This document shows, one piece after another, positions 12,276 to 23,222 of a stretch of DNA of 64,000 nt. Under the pieces are notes generated by a model. That model was given only the letters and a program-made list of their open reading frames with translations. It was not told the origin of the DNA and did not search any database. Origin of the DNA: Druceiella hillmani (lineage: Eukaryota > Arthropoda > Insecta > Lepidoptera > Hepialidae); contig JAYKKI010000060.1 of assembly GCA_039881145.1 (NCBI GenBank), forward strand, positions 9,448,501 to 9,512,500. Reading direction: 5' to 3'. Each line of letters begins with the position of its first letter. The first letter of the stretch is position 1. The translations under genes were made by a program, and so were the position numbers.

Positions 12276-12278
<3 letters not shown>
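11558..12278 (+). mobile_element. 3'-truncated DNA transposon (DUF4817-type)
   Basis: The element begins near TACAGGATGTCCAGTGG, a plausible terminal-repeat start preceded by TA. It contains the decayed transposase gene from 11676, and it stops abruptly at 12278 where the reading runs into (TA)n. No matching inverted terminal repeat is seen on the right, so the 3' half and right terminus are missing. At the broken end TAACAGTCTGGTGTG occurs twice, 22 bp apart (about 12238 and 12260), a small duplication suggestive of slippage during the rearrangement. Confidence 0.7.
11676..12278 (+). pseudogene. truncated, frameshifted transposase with DUF4817-like N-terminus
   Basis: The likely start is ATG 11676 in GTAGCCATGG, giving MEQWSGEHRAFAVEAYISSG. 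This is the typical opening of the arthropod DUF4817 helix-turn-helix transposase family, followed by SLSVARRRFNNRY, SWVARFRATGSTLNRPRPGP and VTDENVERV. The frame stops at TAG near 12000. Homology resumes in another frame at about 12004 with AQVLLHDSDFELRKTYAE, then NIFFSDEAHFHIRGYVIKQN, FRYWDVHNPRQMH and LTVWCAG. The SDEAHFH block carries a catalytic aspartate of the DDE triad. Residues around the junction that the family normally has (the RRILH region) are missing, so there is a small deletion as well as a frameshift. Everything after VWC is lost to the (TA)n boundary, including the remaining catalytic acids. It is not functional. Confidence 0.85.

Positions 12279-12316
<38 letters not shown>
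12279..12316. repeat. (TA)n microsatellite at the truncation point
   Basis: A 38-bp (TA)n run immediately after GTGGTGG, where the transposase reading ends. Confidence 0.95.
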
Positions 12317-12319
<3 letters not shown>

Positions 12320-12539
12320 CTGTAAATAGCATCCCAATATTTAAATTTCTCCAGAAAAAATGGAAAATTTACCAATTTGTAGATAGATTTTTACGAATCG
12401 AGAAAACTAGGAAAATCATTTTTATTTCACATTTATACAATTTTCTATAGTTGACAATTTAAATATTATATGCTATCAAAAATGATATAAAGAAAATATT
12501 TTAATCCATAATAACAGGAGTATTTATGAATATTAAATC

Positions 12540-12931
12540 TATCTGCATCCAAACTATACAAATGCTCGTAATGTAGGCGAATTATTTCCACACGTTGCGT
12601 TCGCAAACTAAGAGATTCTTTGAATTTATAGCTTTTAAAGGGCCACTAAATCTTTTGTATTTACACATGATGGAACGTTGACTCGATGTAACCACTTATT
12701 GACTTGAAAATATGACAGGGAAACTTTTCTCGATTTATCCTTCAAGTATATGATAAAGAAAATGATTAATCGCCTTGAAGGAAGAGTCATATTTTTGTTA
12801 TATTTTTTTACCACGGAGTATTGGATTAGATAAATATTGTTTTGCTCATTTTATTTCTTTGAAGTTTCTTGGATATTGCACATAGCAAAAAAATGTTTTG
12901 TTTATTCACATAATCTATATTGACTTCAGAA

Positions 12932-12971
<40 letters not shown>

Positions 12972-13605
12972 ATAATGAAATGATTTATATTTTAACAATT
13001 ATAGTTTGTTTAACATAACACTATGCGCGGAAATTATAAAGTCACATTAAAAGAAAAAGAGATGAAATAAGCATAACAGTTATAAAAAGATATCGAATAA
13101 AAAACAATTTTATTTAAATTAACAAAATAAATCATAATTACCGATAGGAAATAATACAATGTTTTCAACTCGTAATTAATTTTTCAATTTAAGGGTTTTT
13201 AATATTTTCATGAGATCATTTATTAAATAAAAAAACGATATCAGGTACCTTGATAGAACTACTCTTTAATGAATATCTTAAGTAATAATGAAACGGTATA
13301 TTAGTTTATGGAAATATTTTTAATTGGGATAATGATCCCAGAGGATATTTATCCTTTTATTATACTTTTCCACTTCAGGATCTCTAATATTTCATTAAAT
13401 GTATTGTGATCATTTATTAAAAGAGAAAGCTATTAGGTGGCTTGATAAACTCGTAAGATAGTATAGCTTAAATAACCTTTCAATGTAGTATGAAGCGGTA
13501 TTTTAAACCGTATAAATATTTGTAACAATGATTCTAATTCAAGGAGGTGTTTATTCTGTTTTAATACTTTTCAATTTCAGGATCTCTAACATTTCTTAAT
13601 ATGGC
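12540..13605 (+). repeat. dispersed family A, copy 1
   Basis: Shares ordered blocks with 45060-46210 (same strand) and 50650-51480 (opposite strand). Landmarks are CGCAAACTAAGAGATTCTTT, ACATGATGGAACGTTGACTC, CACTTATTGACTTGAAAATA and GATTAATCGCC, then TTGCACATAGCAAAA. A (TA)n run at 12934-12968 sits inside. From 13180 to 13580 a ~200-bp tandem unit occurs twice, each copy ending CACTTCAGGATCTCTAA or TTTCAGGATCTCTAA. In the 45-kb copy the same DNA reads openly as HDGRLTRYNHLLTWKYDRE. Here that frame carries stops. I do not recognise the protein. Likely an old transposable element. Confidence 0.7.
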
Positions 13606-14810
13606 TTAACAAAACTCCAATATAGACTGCTTAATGAATGAATGATGTATACTTCATTTCTCTCCCATATTTTAATGCATTTTAGAGTTTTATTGAGCAA
13701 TTTGAAGAATATACTAAGCTCATATGCATATATCATATATTTTACGGGTCTCGTATATCCATACTTTTAATGCTTCAAAATTTAAGAAAATATGGATGTA
13801 GAGGAGACTATATTGCCTTAAATCACTCTCCATATTGATACAGTCAGAAAACATTCAAGTTTATACTTGAGACCGAAAAATTCGCAAAGTTCCATATTTA
13901 TCGGAAAGCGGTTGTAATAAGGTCAAACAATTCATTAAAAATACTTGTTTCAATTGAATTGTGCAACATACATTTACATTGGAGTTTTCCTGTAAGTTCA
14001 TGTTTTCCAACGCCGTACCCGAGAATTGGATGGGCTATTATGCTTTATCAGTAAGTTTGTGTTCTGATTTCAACTAAATGTGTTTTTTCTTTACATGGCA
14101 TATTTTCCATATACCCGTACTTGTTTTTTATAAACACTTTACACTATTACTAGATGTGCCTCTAACCGTTATGATACTATTTCCGAACTCAATAATGGTA
14201 GTTCATTACAATAGAAATAAATTCAAGTATATTTGTATATGTAAAACATAATCTTACAAAATTCCATAGTCAGTCGATGCTTTCAAACAAAGGAAATATG
14301 TAGGCAAACAATACATTTAATTGAAAGTTATTTTCGTTCGAAATAATCTGAGTGACTCTTAAGTCGCGTTTAAAAAAATTCTACTTCAAAAATGAATATA
14401 ATTTATAGTAAATAACAATAAAATATTAAAGATGATTAACTGATTGTGTTTGAAAAAATCTTCAATCATGACGATCTATGCGAAATTATGGATACATGCA
14501 TCTCTGTGAAATTATTGGAATTAAATCATGAACAGATTTAAGTTTTAACCAAAGTATGCTATGGCGTTTTATCTATTTTAAATAGTGTATATAAATGTAT
14601 AGGTAAATTATAAATATCGTGGTAAACATATATGTTTTTCGTACCATATAAATTTATGTCAACAAGTATTTGGTACATCTGAAATATATATAACGCCGAA
14701 GCACTAGTAGGCTATACCTATGATAATGGTTTCAATATTTAGTATTTACTCATTATGTTTAAATTAATATATTTTGAAAGTGGTGAAGTCACATATTACA
14801 AGATTTCACA
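13606..14810. other. anonymous AT-rich DNA
   Basis: No gene or clear repeat recognised. A slightly GC-richer stretch near 14005-14045 has no second copy that I can see. Confidence 0.35.
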
Positions 14811-14897
14811 ACCAAATTTACATTCGACAGTCATCATTCTAAACCAAATTTACATTCGACAGTCATCATTCTCAACCAAATTTACATTCGACAATCA
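14811..14897. repeat. 32-bp tandem repeat, nearly three units
   Basis: ACCAAATTTACATTCGACAG plus TCATCATTCTAA begins at 14811, 14843 and 14875. The third unit has ACAATCATGC instead and ends the array. Confidence 0.95.
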
Positions 14898-14899
14898 TG

Positions 14900-15670
14900 C
14901 GGTTAAAAATAACACTAAAACATTATCGTATCGTGAATTATGACATTTAATAATTAGCGAAACTGTTTATACTGTATTTTACGGTGTAACTAATAAACAA
15001 ATGGTTTCGTAATTTTGATAATATTCCCTGTACGAATAACTCATTTAACAATTTTCATTTCATTAACGACGATATCCCTATTCAAATCATGTCGTAATAT
15101 TATTAAAACTTTTTTTAAATGTGGCCTTAGGTTTTTCATAAGGATTTAATAAATTTTCGAAGGTCCTTTTATGTCAAAATTGTCCTATATTTCTGTACAA
15201 AATGTATATTTTTGTACAAATGATGTCATTAATTAAAAACAATCACATTACATAAAGATCCAGTATACAACTAAAATTATAAAATTCACAGGGCAAAATA
15301 CAACTGGGTTCTATTTTGCCGGTAAGTTTTGCCTGTAGGTAAGTATTTTAGCGTCTACAAAGCCAACACTTTTTAACATTTAAAAAAAAATTAGCCTATA
15401 CTTAGCATTATACTAATTCGTAAATATAAACACGGAGATAAAAATAACACAGGATAATGTAACAGATATATAACAGATCCGATGAAATCAGTATGCTACT
15501 GAAATTAAATGATTTAAAGGGCAAAAAATAGCTGAGTTCCATTTTGACAATATTGGATATTATTTTGCCTATACCTGTTAATGATTACTATTGAAATTAG
15601 AAATGTATATTTATTAACATGTAAGTAGCGGAGGCTTTAACTAATTACACGAAATAATTTACCTATATCT
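14900..15670. other. anonymous AT-rich DNA
   Basis: A loosely repeated phrase, GGGCAAAATA(C/G)-CTGGGTTCTATTTTG at 15290-15320 and GGGCAAAAAATAGCTGAGTTCCATTTTG at 15520-15547, suggests a diverged ~230-bp duplication. Nothing else is recognised. Confidence 0.4.
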
Positions 15671-15671
15671 A

Positions 15672-15861
15672 GATCGATATTATTGTCCATTATATTGGAG
15701 ATCATCAGACCAACACCTCCACCGCAAAGGAAGCGTTTGAAGCGAATTCCATAGCTTATCCAATATCAGTTGTTGTATTTATTCTCACGGAAATGTCCCA
15801 GTTCTGGCTAGTAATTCGGTTGCAATGGGCTGCAGCTCCATTAATGCAAGGTGAAAAATAA
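15672..15861 (+). other. GC-richer ORF, weak exon candidate
   Basis: A frame open from after a TAG at 15669-15671 to TAA 15859-15861 (about 62 codons) reads EAFEANSIAYPISVVVFI and later FWLVIRLQWAAAPLMQGEK. Base composition is clearly less A/T-rich than the flanks. If read as an exon it could start after an AG at about 15699 or 15710 and end at CAAG|GTGAAA (about 15850), a good donor-like site. I do not recognise the protein, and there is no partner exon in view. A conserved non-coding block or old repeat fits equally well. Confidence 0.2.
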
Positions 15862-16249
15862 TATTACAATTAAATTCAAATTTCACAAATGTCAAATTAA
15901 TATTATGGAATGAAAATAATTAACATTTTAGTTAGATATCAAAACAAAGCGCCCCACGGTTTTAGATTTAATTATTACACTCGGGTCCTTACTGAGTAGA
16001 CATAGAAAACATGTTCCATAATAATTTATAAAAGTGTATAAACAAAATGTTTTATAAAAGTAAGTTTTTTTATTTTTTAAATTATAAAATAATTAATAGT
16101 GATATGATTATACGTATTAGAGAACTTAAATAAAATGTTTAACGACATTCAATTAATAAAAGAACACTACACTATACAGACACACTGTTACTGTTCTTCC
16201 AAATATACACCGGGATAGAAGATTCCAATTATTAATTTGATCTCTGTAA
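15862..16249. other. anonymous AT-rich DNA
   Basis: No feature recognised. Confidence 0.35.
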
Positions 16250-16895
16250 GGATAAAAAACGACTACGATTTGTTTCTCCAGAGAAGTAAATCGTAAAAGT
16301 TTACTTAGCTAGATAAAATTATTTCATCCCACCACCAATTTTATATTTCCCTTTTAACACTTTGTTGTCCTTTTTCATCGTCTCCGAAGTAAAATGAACA
16401 ATCAATGTGTCTTTTTTCTTCGAAATGTTTCTCCGCCGGAGGATAGAGATGTTCGATGCTATCACACATTTGAATTAAATATGAAACAGGTTTCGTCTAT
16501 TAACATGAAATGAGATACGATTGCAATGTTAGGAATTGTGAAAATTCGAAGACAAAATGTTTTACATTTCAAGACACTCGGTCGTTATGCGTGCTTTGAT
16601 TCCATGATGCGATAATTTCTTTATTGTCTTTGTCTGCGTCATGACATTGTATTTGTATTTTTTTGCATAGCCATTTCAATATCTTTAGTTTTATATTGTA
16701 TTTTTATTAACATATCGATAATCAAAGTAATCGTAAAGTAGTTTGGATATTTTGTTTTATCAGAAATAGGGTGCAATAATTAAACCTTCCTACCTACTCT
16801 ATTCTTTCCCCTGAAGAACAAAGTCCATCATGCAACTGTTTCTTTCATCCACTTGAATTCAGATTATCACTGTAAATGAGTATGTCATCCAATCT
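16250..16895 (+). repeat. left arm of a long inverted duplication
   Basis: The reverse complement of 17366-18012 matches this segment in order, by eye about 75-80%. Shared landmarks (this arm / other arm reversed) include AAAATTATTTCATCCCA / AAAATTATTTCGTCCCA, CGTCTATTAACATGAAATGA / CGTCTATCAACATGAAATAA, TTAGTTTTATATTGTATTTT / TTAGTTTGATATTATATTTT, and CAAAGTCCATCATGCAACTG / CAAAGTCCATCGTGCTACTG. No coding sequence is recognised in either arm. Confidence 0.85.
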
Positions 16896-17365
16896 TCCTA
16901 AAGCATACATATGTTTTAAGATTATATTCCCTTGAATAGTGGAAAATCTCACGCCCTTCGTAATGTTGTGACATATAAAAAATAGTACAAATGAAAGCCT
17001 ACGCAACTAGCATTTTAAATTAGGGTAACTCGAGTCGAATGCATATATTTCCCATAGATCCCGGCAGAAAGAATCTATGCCTGCAGAAAAATGTTATAAA
17101 GGAGTCTGTACCGCATAACGCGGCTAGAGGAAGTAGAAATTATGGTTGTGATCGGTTACATTTTTCCTGCTTTATTATTACTCGAGGTTTCACTATTTAT
17201 ACATATTTTGCAACATTTTGAAGTCCGAGATATTTTTCCACTAAATTTCCATAAAATAACCTTATGTCATTTTTTTTCTCATCTAATCTTACTTTAAATA
17301 AAAATTATGGACTGCGTGTTGCTACATAACTTGATAATTTAAATTGACATTGAGATGAGAGGGGC
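16896..17365. other. spacer (loop) of the long inverted duplication
   Basis: About 470 bp between the arms. It holds a GC-richer stretch (17030-17170) with an open frame at 17039-17221 reading MHIFPIDPGRKNLCLQK and onward. No family is recognised and it may be chance. Confidence 0.5.
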
Positions 17366-18012
17366 TAAAATTTTGATGTATGTATGTGCTCTGTTAAGTG
17401 GCAATTTGAAACCAACTGAATAAAAAAACAGTAGCACGATGGACTTTGGCCTCCAGCGGAATAAAAACAGGAGGTAGGAAAGATTAATTATGGCACCCGA
17501 TATCTGATCATATAAAATATCCAACAGCTTTAGGGATTGCTGTGATAGTTAATAAAAATATAATATCAAACTAAGGATATCGAAATGGCTACGTAAAAAA
17601 TTACAAATACAGAGTCATGGCGTTGACTAAAACACTACCGAAATTATCTCATCTCCGAATTGAAGCAAGCGTAGCGACCGGAAAGGTCTAGAATCGTAAA
17701 ATAATTTGTCTTATTATATAATTATAATTTTTGCATTTCCTAACATCGCAGTCGTATCTTATTTCATGTTGATAGACGAAACCTTTTTCATGTTTAATTC
17801 AAATATCTGACAGCAACGAATGTCGCTATTCTTCAGCAAAGAAACATTTTGAAGAAAAAAGGCGTGATTTTCCTTTGGAGACCATGAAAAAAAGCGACAA
17901 GGAGGAAAAGGGAAATTTAAAACTGATGATGGGACGAAATAATTTTGTATAGATCAATAAACTTTAAGACTTACTTCTTTTGAGATGCAAATTGTTATCT
18001 TGTTGTTTTAAT
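17366..18012 (-). repeat. right arm of a long inverted duplication
   Basis: Inverted, diverged copy of 16250-16895. The two together could pair as a stem of about 650 bp with a ~470-bp loop. The divergence implies an old duplication with many bulges, not a recent perfect palindrome. Confidence 0.85.
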
Positions 18013-19603
18013 AAATTAAATTAAATATTATGAAGCAGGATTAAAAATATTGAACTGGAATCTTTCATTCGCATGTATATTTGAAAGAGTAGTAATGGTG
18101 AATATTTCTTTTATTAAATGAATGTTATTATACGGTTTATTTTTCTTTAAGTTTAATGTTCTTTGAACCATATAATAATATCGCTTTAAAAATGAACAGT
18201 TAAATTTTACATACTCCTTTGCGAAATATAAACCTGCATTGTGATTCCTATAAATCAAGGTAAAATTATATTTCTCTATTTTCTTGGCGGACTTGTAAAT
18301 TATTTATATCATGAAGTACATAAAAAACTCGTAACTATGATAATGGTCGTTATTAATTTTTTTTATATGAGGGGTACCCTTACCATATTTTATTGGGAAA
18401 AGGACGTACATAATATTTATTGGAAAAACAACGTTATGCAGTTCTCAGTTTTATAAATGCTAATAATTGAGAAAGTGTGAAAGAAATCTCTTTCCCGAGA
18501 AAAATGAACAATACGTTTAAAAACATTTCCATCACAAAACTTTATCCAAATAATTTAGACGTTGGACATTGCAACACTTTAAAGATAAAAACAGACTGTA
18601 TAGATTTTTTTACTTTTGATTTTAGGCTATATTAGCATTTTTAAGTCGACCTCCTTTGAGCTTAAATTTTTTGAGCGAATACAATATTGTCTTTTTTTCA
18701 TGGTTCAGATATAAAAGAGGCCAATATGGTTTTAAATCCACAGTTGTAGATTTTTTTCAAACATAATGCGTTATGTGACCATTGTATGTTTAATGGGTGT
18801 GCAAATTAAGTTAATTGTAGTTTTGATTTGAAAATATTTTCGTTCTCTTACTGTTTACATAAACGGGAATATTTTTATGGAACAAGCTCTTATTTTCAGG
18901 CGTAAAACACTCTTTCCAAATATAGCCCAATAATTCAGTTAGATATTTTAACGAACTTTAATAAATATGTCAATAAATTTCACGTAAATGAATTAATAAT
19001 AACCTCGTAATCAGTATTAGCATAACGCGATCCCGAGTCATACTAATTTTGGCATGGTCCTGAATAAAGATTTCATCATAGAATGGCAGACGCGAGGACC
19101 GCTCACTACTGCGTCACCTAACTTTAAACATAGATTCATTATTTCCGTATTTTAAATTGGTTTTGATGACATCACTTCAGTTTTAAAAAACGAAACTTTT
19201 GTGCGATCTATCTGACTTTAATGGTAGTCTGTTTGTAAAGCATGGCCAATATTATCAGCAACTACTGTTACTACCTATTTAAGATTTGGTACAATTGATT
19301 TGACGATAAATTCATTGCAATATGCTATTCCATCTATTACAAAGTAATTTTTACAGTATTTTTATTTTTAAGGAGTCCGAAATAAAAGGTTGAAATTTAA
19401 AAGTAGGACAACTAGGTAAAGAGAAGTATAACATGAAAAGGTTTCTATTATTCATTCTAATTATCTTTCTTTTTATTTTGAACCGGATAGTTTTGTTGTG
19501 CGACCAAAAATATTTAAAAGATACCATTATCTCCTTCACATCTCCGAATTATGCAATCCAAAAAATATGAAATAATTTAGACCTATGAAATATCTTATAT
19601 TCA
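18013..19603. other. anonymous DNA with a GC-richer patch at 18995-19130
   Basis: No gene recognised. The patch around CATAACGCGATCCCGAGTCA and CGCGAGGACCGCTCACTACT is compositionally distinct. It has no second copy in the window, so it could be a conserved block or a repeat fragment. Confidence 0.35.
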
Positions 19604-19640
19604 TTAAAGAGAAAATGAAATAATTTCATTTTCTCTTTAA
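19604..19640. repeat. 37-bp near-perfect palindrome
   Basis: TTAAAGAGAAAATGAAAT followed by a single A and then ATTTCATTTTCTCTTTAA. The 18-bp arms are exact reverse complements. It lies just left of the 128-bp tandem array. Confidence 0.95.
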
Positions 19641-19655
19641 AAAATATAAAATATT

Positions 19656-20035
19656 AATACATAAAATCTGCAGTTATTAACAAGAAAAAACAAAACCGAT
19701 TATAATCATTTATACATGTACATTTTGTGCTGAGAATGTTCTTTAATACAATAATAAAGCATTATTAATAAATATACAACAATGATATATAAAATCTGCA
19801 GTTATTAACAAGAAAAAACAAAACCGATTATAATCATTTATACATGTACATTTTGTGCTGAGAATGTTCTATAATATAATAATAAAGCATTATTAATAAA
19901 TATACAACAATGAGATATAAAATCTGCAGTTATTAACAAGAAAAAACAAAACCGATCATAATCATTTATGCTCGTATATTTTGTACTGAGAATGTTCTAT
20001 AATATAATAATAAAATATTATAAGGACAAAAGAAT
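19656..20035. repeat. 128-bp tandem repeat, three units
   Basis: CTGCAGTTATTAACAAGAAA starts at 19668, 19796 and 19924, giving an exact 128-bp period. Units 1 and 2 are almost identical. Unit 3 has several substitutions (CTCGTATATTTTGTACTGAG for CATGTACATTTTGTGCTGAG) and a shortened end. Confidence 0.95.
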
Positions 20036-20751
20036 TGTAAGGTCATGATTATTGTGTGTAAATTGCTTTTGCAGTCATTCATCAATCGTATCATAATATA
20101 TAGCATAGCATGGATCCCAGATTGCAACAGCATACTCAAATTGAATGCGCGGAAACGTTGTATAGAGGATACGATATGTTCTCATTTGCTTAAAGTTCAG
20201 TAAAATGTAAGACTGCAAGACTTTAGTATTAACATTAAGCAGGTTACAGCTCAAAGTGAGTGCTGAAGTGTAGTTTTTGACAAAACATGAATCAATGATA
20301 GTGTATCCAATGAACGTTCAAAGAAAGTATGCAATGACCATCGATGTCACAGATATAGGAAGCGTTGATCATACATTTAGAAAAAATTACTTTTATATAA
20401 AAAATCATCGATCGGTTGTCATTTATGAGACTGTAACATGAATGCTAACTACTCTTCTAGTTACCTTATACCTTTTTAACTTTTTTTTTGTCAGTGTTTA
20501 TGGAATGGGCCTTTGTGCTGAAAAAGCTGCTAGTGCAAACAAGGTCTGAAAAATTATCACAGAGGAAAACGAGTTTGGCCAAGTAATCAATGATTCAGCA
20601 GAATTATTAATTGCAGTAGCATTATAATAAGATTCGATACATTTAAGCATATAAAAATAAAGGAAAAAACATCTCAAACATAAGTTAAACTAGCATTAAT
20701 AGAGCTTCATCTACACTAAAACACTTAGACACTAGAATGCTTAATGTTTAT
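20036..20751. other. anonymous DNA
   Basis: Somewhat less A/T-rich than average, but no open frame, RNA gene or repeat is recognised. Confidence 0.35.
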
Positions 20752-20752
20752 T

Positions 20753-20845
<93 letters not shown>

Positions 20846-20880
20846 CGACGTATATAAATATATATTTATATATGTCGAAA
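20752..20880. repeat. compound (TA)n-(TG)n-(TA)n array ending in a palindrome
   Basis: (TA)n to about 20768, then (TG)n to about 20797, TATGCATA, and (TA)n to 20842. It is followed by a 38-bp palindrome at 20843-20880 running from TTTCGACGTATATAAATATA to TATATGTCGAAA, with one mismatched pair. Confidence 0.93.
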
Positions 20881-21195
20881 ATTCGACGTGATCTCTGTAA
20901 TATTCCACTTGAAAATTTTTGACCTTCAACTACTGAGAAGTATAATGGTTAATTTACTTTTTAATTATGCTAAGTTTTATATTTCTAGAGCGAATTATTT
21001 ATATAACACTGCCTCAAAACTAAGATTCAACACTAAATAAAAATGATCATGATATTTTAAAAAAAGGGAAACTAAAATCTGAGTGAAAGTAATAGGTTCC
21101 TTTAAATTTAAAAATTAATTTCATAGTCCCGAAAAATTTAGTGTAATTAAATTTCATACTCATAAATTGTTTTGCCACGATTGGTTTTCAAAATA
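20881..21195. other. anonymous AT-rich DNA
   Basis: No feature recognised. Confidence 0.35.
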
Positions 21196-21329
21196 CTACA
21201 CTGTGCAGCGTTGAGGTTTCCCGTTGATGAAATATTCATATCCAACTTGAGAGCCACCAAACCGCGCTCGCACCTGATCATTTTCCATTACATCGTTAGC
21301 CATCCTACTCCCAAGAATCCTATATTCAT
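21196..21329 (-). pseudogene. possible fragment of an NAD-binding hydroxyacid dehydrogenase (GLYR1/6PGDH-like)
   Basis: On the minus strand, ATG at 21329 gives MNIGFLGVG, the beta-strand plus glycine loop that opens Rossmann folds of the 6-phosphogluconate / 3-hydroxyisobutyrate dehydrogenase and GLYR1 (NPAC) families. A one-base shift continues as RMANDVMEND, matching the GxGxMG...-N turn, and further on come FGGSQVGYEYFINGKPQRC (compare V-WNRTPEKC) and a stop at 21196. The segment is GC-richer than its flanks, lacks the rest of the domain, and needs a frameshift. It is therefore either a fragment of a processed pseudogene or a coincidence. The motif order is suggestive, not decisive. Confidence 0.3.
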
Positions 21330-23160
21330 ATTTGAGCCTTTATGAGGGAAAAAGCAAAATATTAGTCAAAATCGATGTAAACATTTTTGATTTGGGAAAG
21401 TTTGGATTGAAATGAAAAATCTACAAGTTAAACAAATTATAAAAATAGTCAACAAAAAGGTTTCGGTTTAATTTTTTGGAAAGATCAAGCATAATTTTAA
21501 CATAATAATTTCGTTTTTGTCCCTAAAGCAGCTGAAAGATAAAATAAATTCAATGTCATGACCTAAGTTTAGACATTAAAATTATACAGCGCATTAGTTC
21601 AAGTTTGATCATTAAAATGTATGTATGTACGTAGCTTGCCATCAAAGATAATAGCTTTGAAAATGCTATTTTAACTTAGGTTAAACTACTTCGGTTTAAC
21701 TCCCCTTAGTTATTCATAATCACATAATAACATTAATAAACTAGTCATTTATTCGTCTTCCTTTCAAAGCTGGAAGTATGAGGGCACTTTGAGGATAATA
21801 TCTTCTAAATTAAGAAATAATGAATAATTACAAAATTAGCACGAATTTAGTATTGTTTAAGAAGACATTAGGATAAATATTATTTTAAATTACAATTTTT
21901 TGTGTAAGTTTGTATTTGATATGTGAGCGAACGTAGTTTCATGTAAATACTTAAAATTAGATAGGTGTCTTCTAATTTAATATTTTAGAATATTGCGTGG
22001 TTAAATATTTCTATCGTCTATAAAATCTAGAAATTTGGAAATCGTTTGTTTATACTGTTGAACCTAAAGATACGTGACATTACATTGTATTCCACTTGCG
22101 TTAAGAATGATATTTAGTTTCTACAGTACCAAATGGTAAAACCGAATATTTTTTTATACAATCAAACGTAATTTTTTTATTATTTCCAAATAAACATAAT
22201 TCTAGAAATAAAACGTTTTTATTATGTAGAGAGATATACCCAATCATGTAAAAAGTAAAAATGTTTGTGAATGAATAATCAGACACACTTTAGAATTCCG
22301 TATCTCAAAAGGCAAAAGAAACCCTTGGAAGATCATTGTCTCTCCGTCTTTCAATTCTTTATTTGTAAGACACCTTACGTAGAAGTTTGAAATTTGACAT
22401 AGTAACAGAACATGTTAACGACTATAGTTATCGCTAATAAATATTTATATGGAAAGATTAGGGGAGGAAATTAAATATTTGAAATTAAAAGTATTTAAAT
22501 CAACATTTTTTTCATAATTTTAGGTAATATATCTTCAGAGACCTACCCCTCTTATTTCCGAAAGTACTGAATCTAAAATTATGAAAAGAAAAAAAAATGG
22601 TAAGATAACTACAACGAGCGTTTCTAGATGCAATAAATTTTGGAAAAAATACATCGATGTATCTATCCTCCTACCTATGCATATTAGGTATTATTAAAGA
22701 TATGTTGCGCTAGGACGTCCGTATGGATGTCATGAAAAACAAAGAACTCTTGGTGAGTGTGATGGGTTCGCATTTTTTAATTGAACCCCCTCCCTCATGA
22801 GTAAGAACGTGTCGATCGGAAGAAAACTCTCACTGATTGTAAGAAAAGTATAGAATCGCCCAATGTATATTTCATACACGTTAACACGATTATCATACAT
22901 TATATATTAACACGATTATCATAAGTCAGGGTTATCAGACTTAAGTAGCCAGGGTCTCGGAGATTGTGTTAAAAATTTCCTCACTGACTTCTAAACTGAT
23001 ATCACATTCTAAGAACGTTTCCTGCTCACGCTGCCAAACCGTAGAATGAATTTAACCTTGATGTTCGGAACGCACTGTCAATTCACGCATTCAATAGATT
23101 GAAGTCTGAAGACAATTTCTTCCGTAACTCCCCATTACTCCTCCCTGGTTTTCCTACCTT
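21330..23160. other. anonymous AT-rich DNA
   Basis: The only clear structure is a 27-bp direct repeat: TTAACACGATTATCATA at 22881 and again at 22908. No gene is recognised. Confidence 0.4.
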
Positions 23161-23162
23161 AT

Positions 23163-23220
<58 letters not shown>
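23161..23220. repeat. (TA)n microsatellite
   Basis: About 60 bp of TA with two CA interruptions at the left edge. Confidence 0.95.
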
Positions 23221-23222
<2 letters not shown>

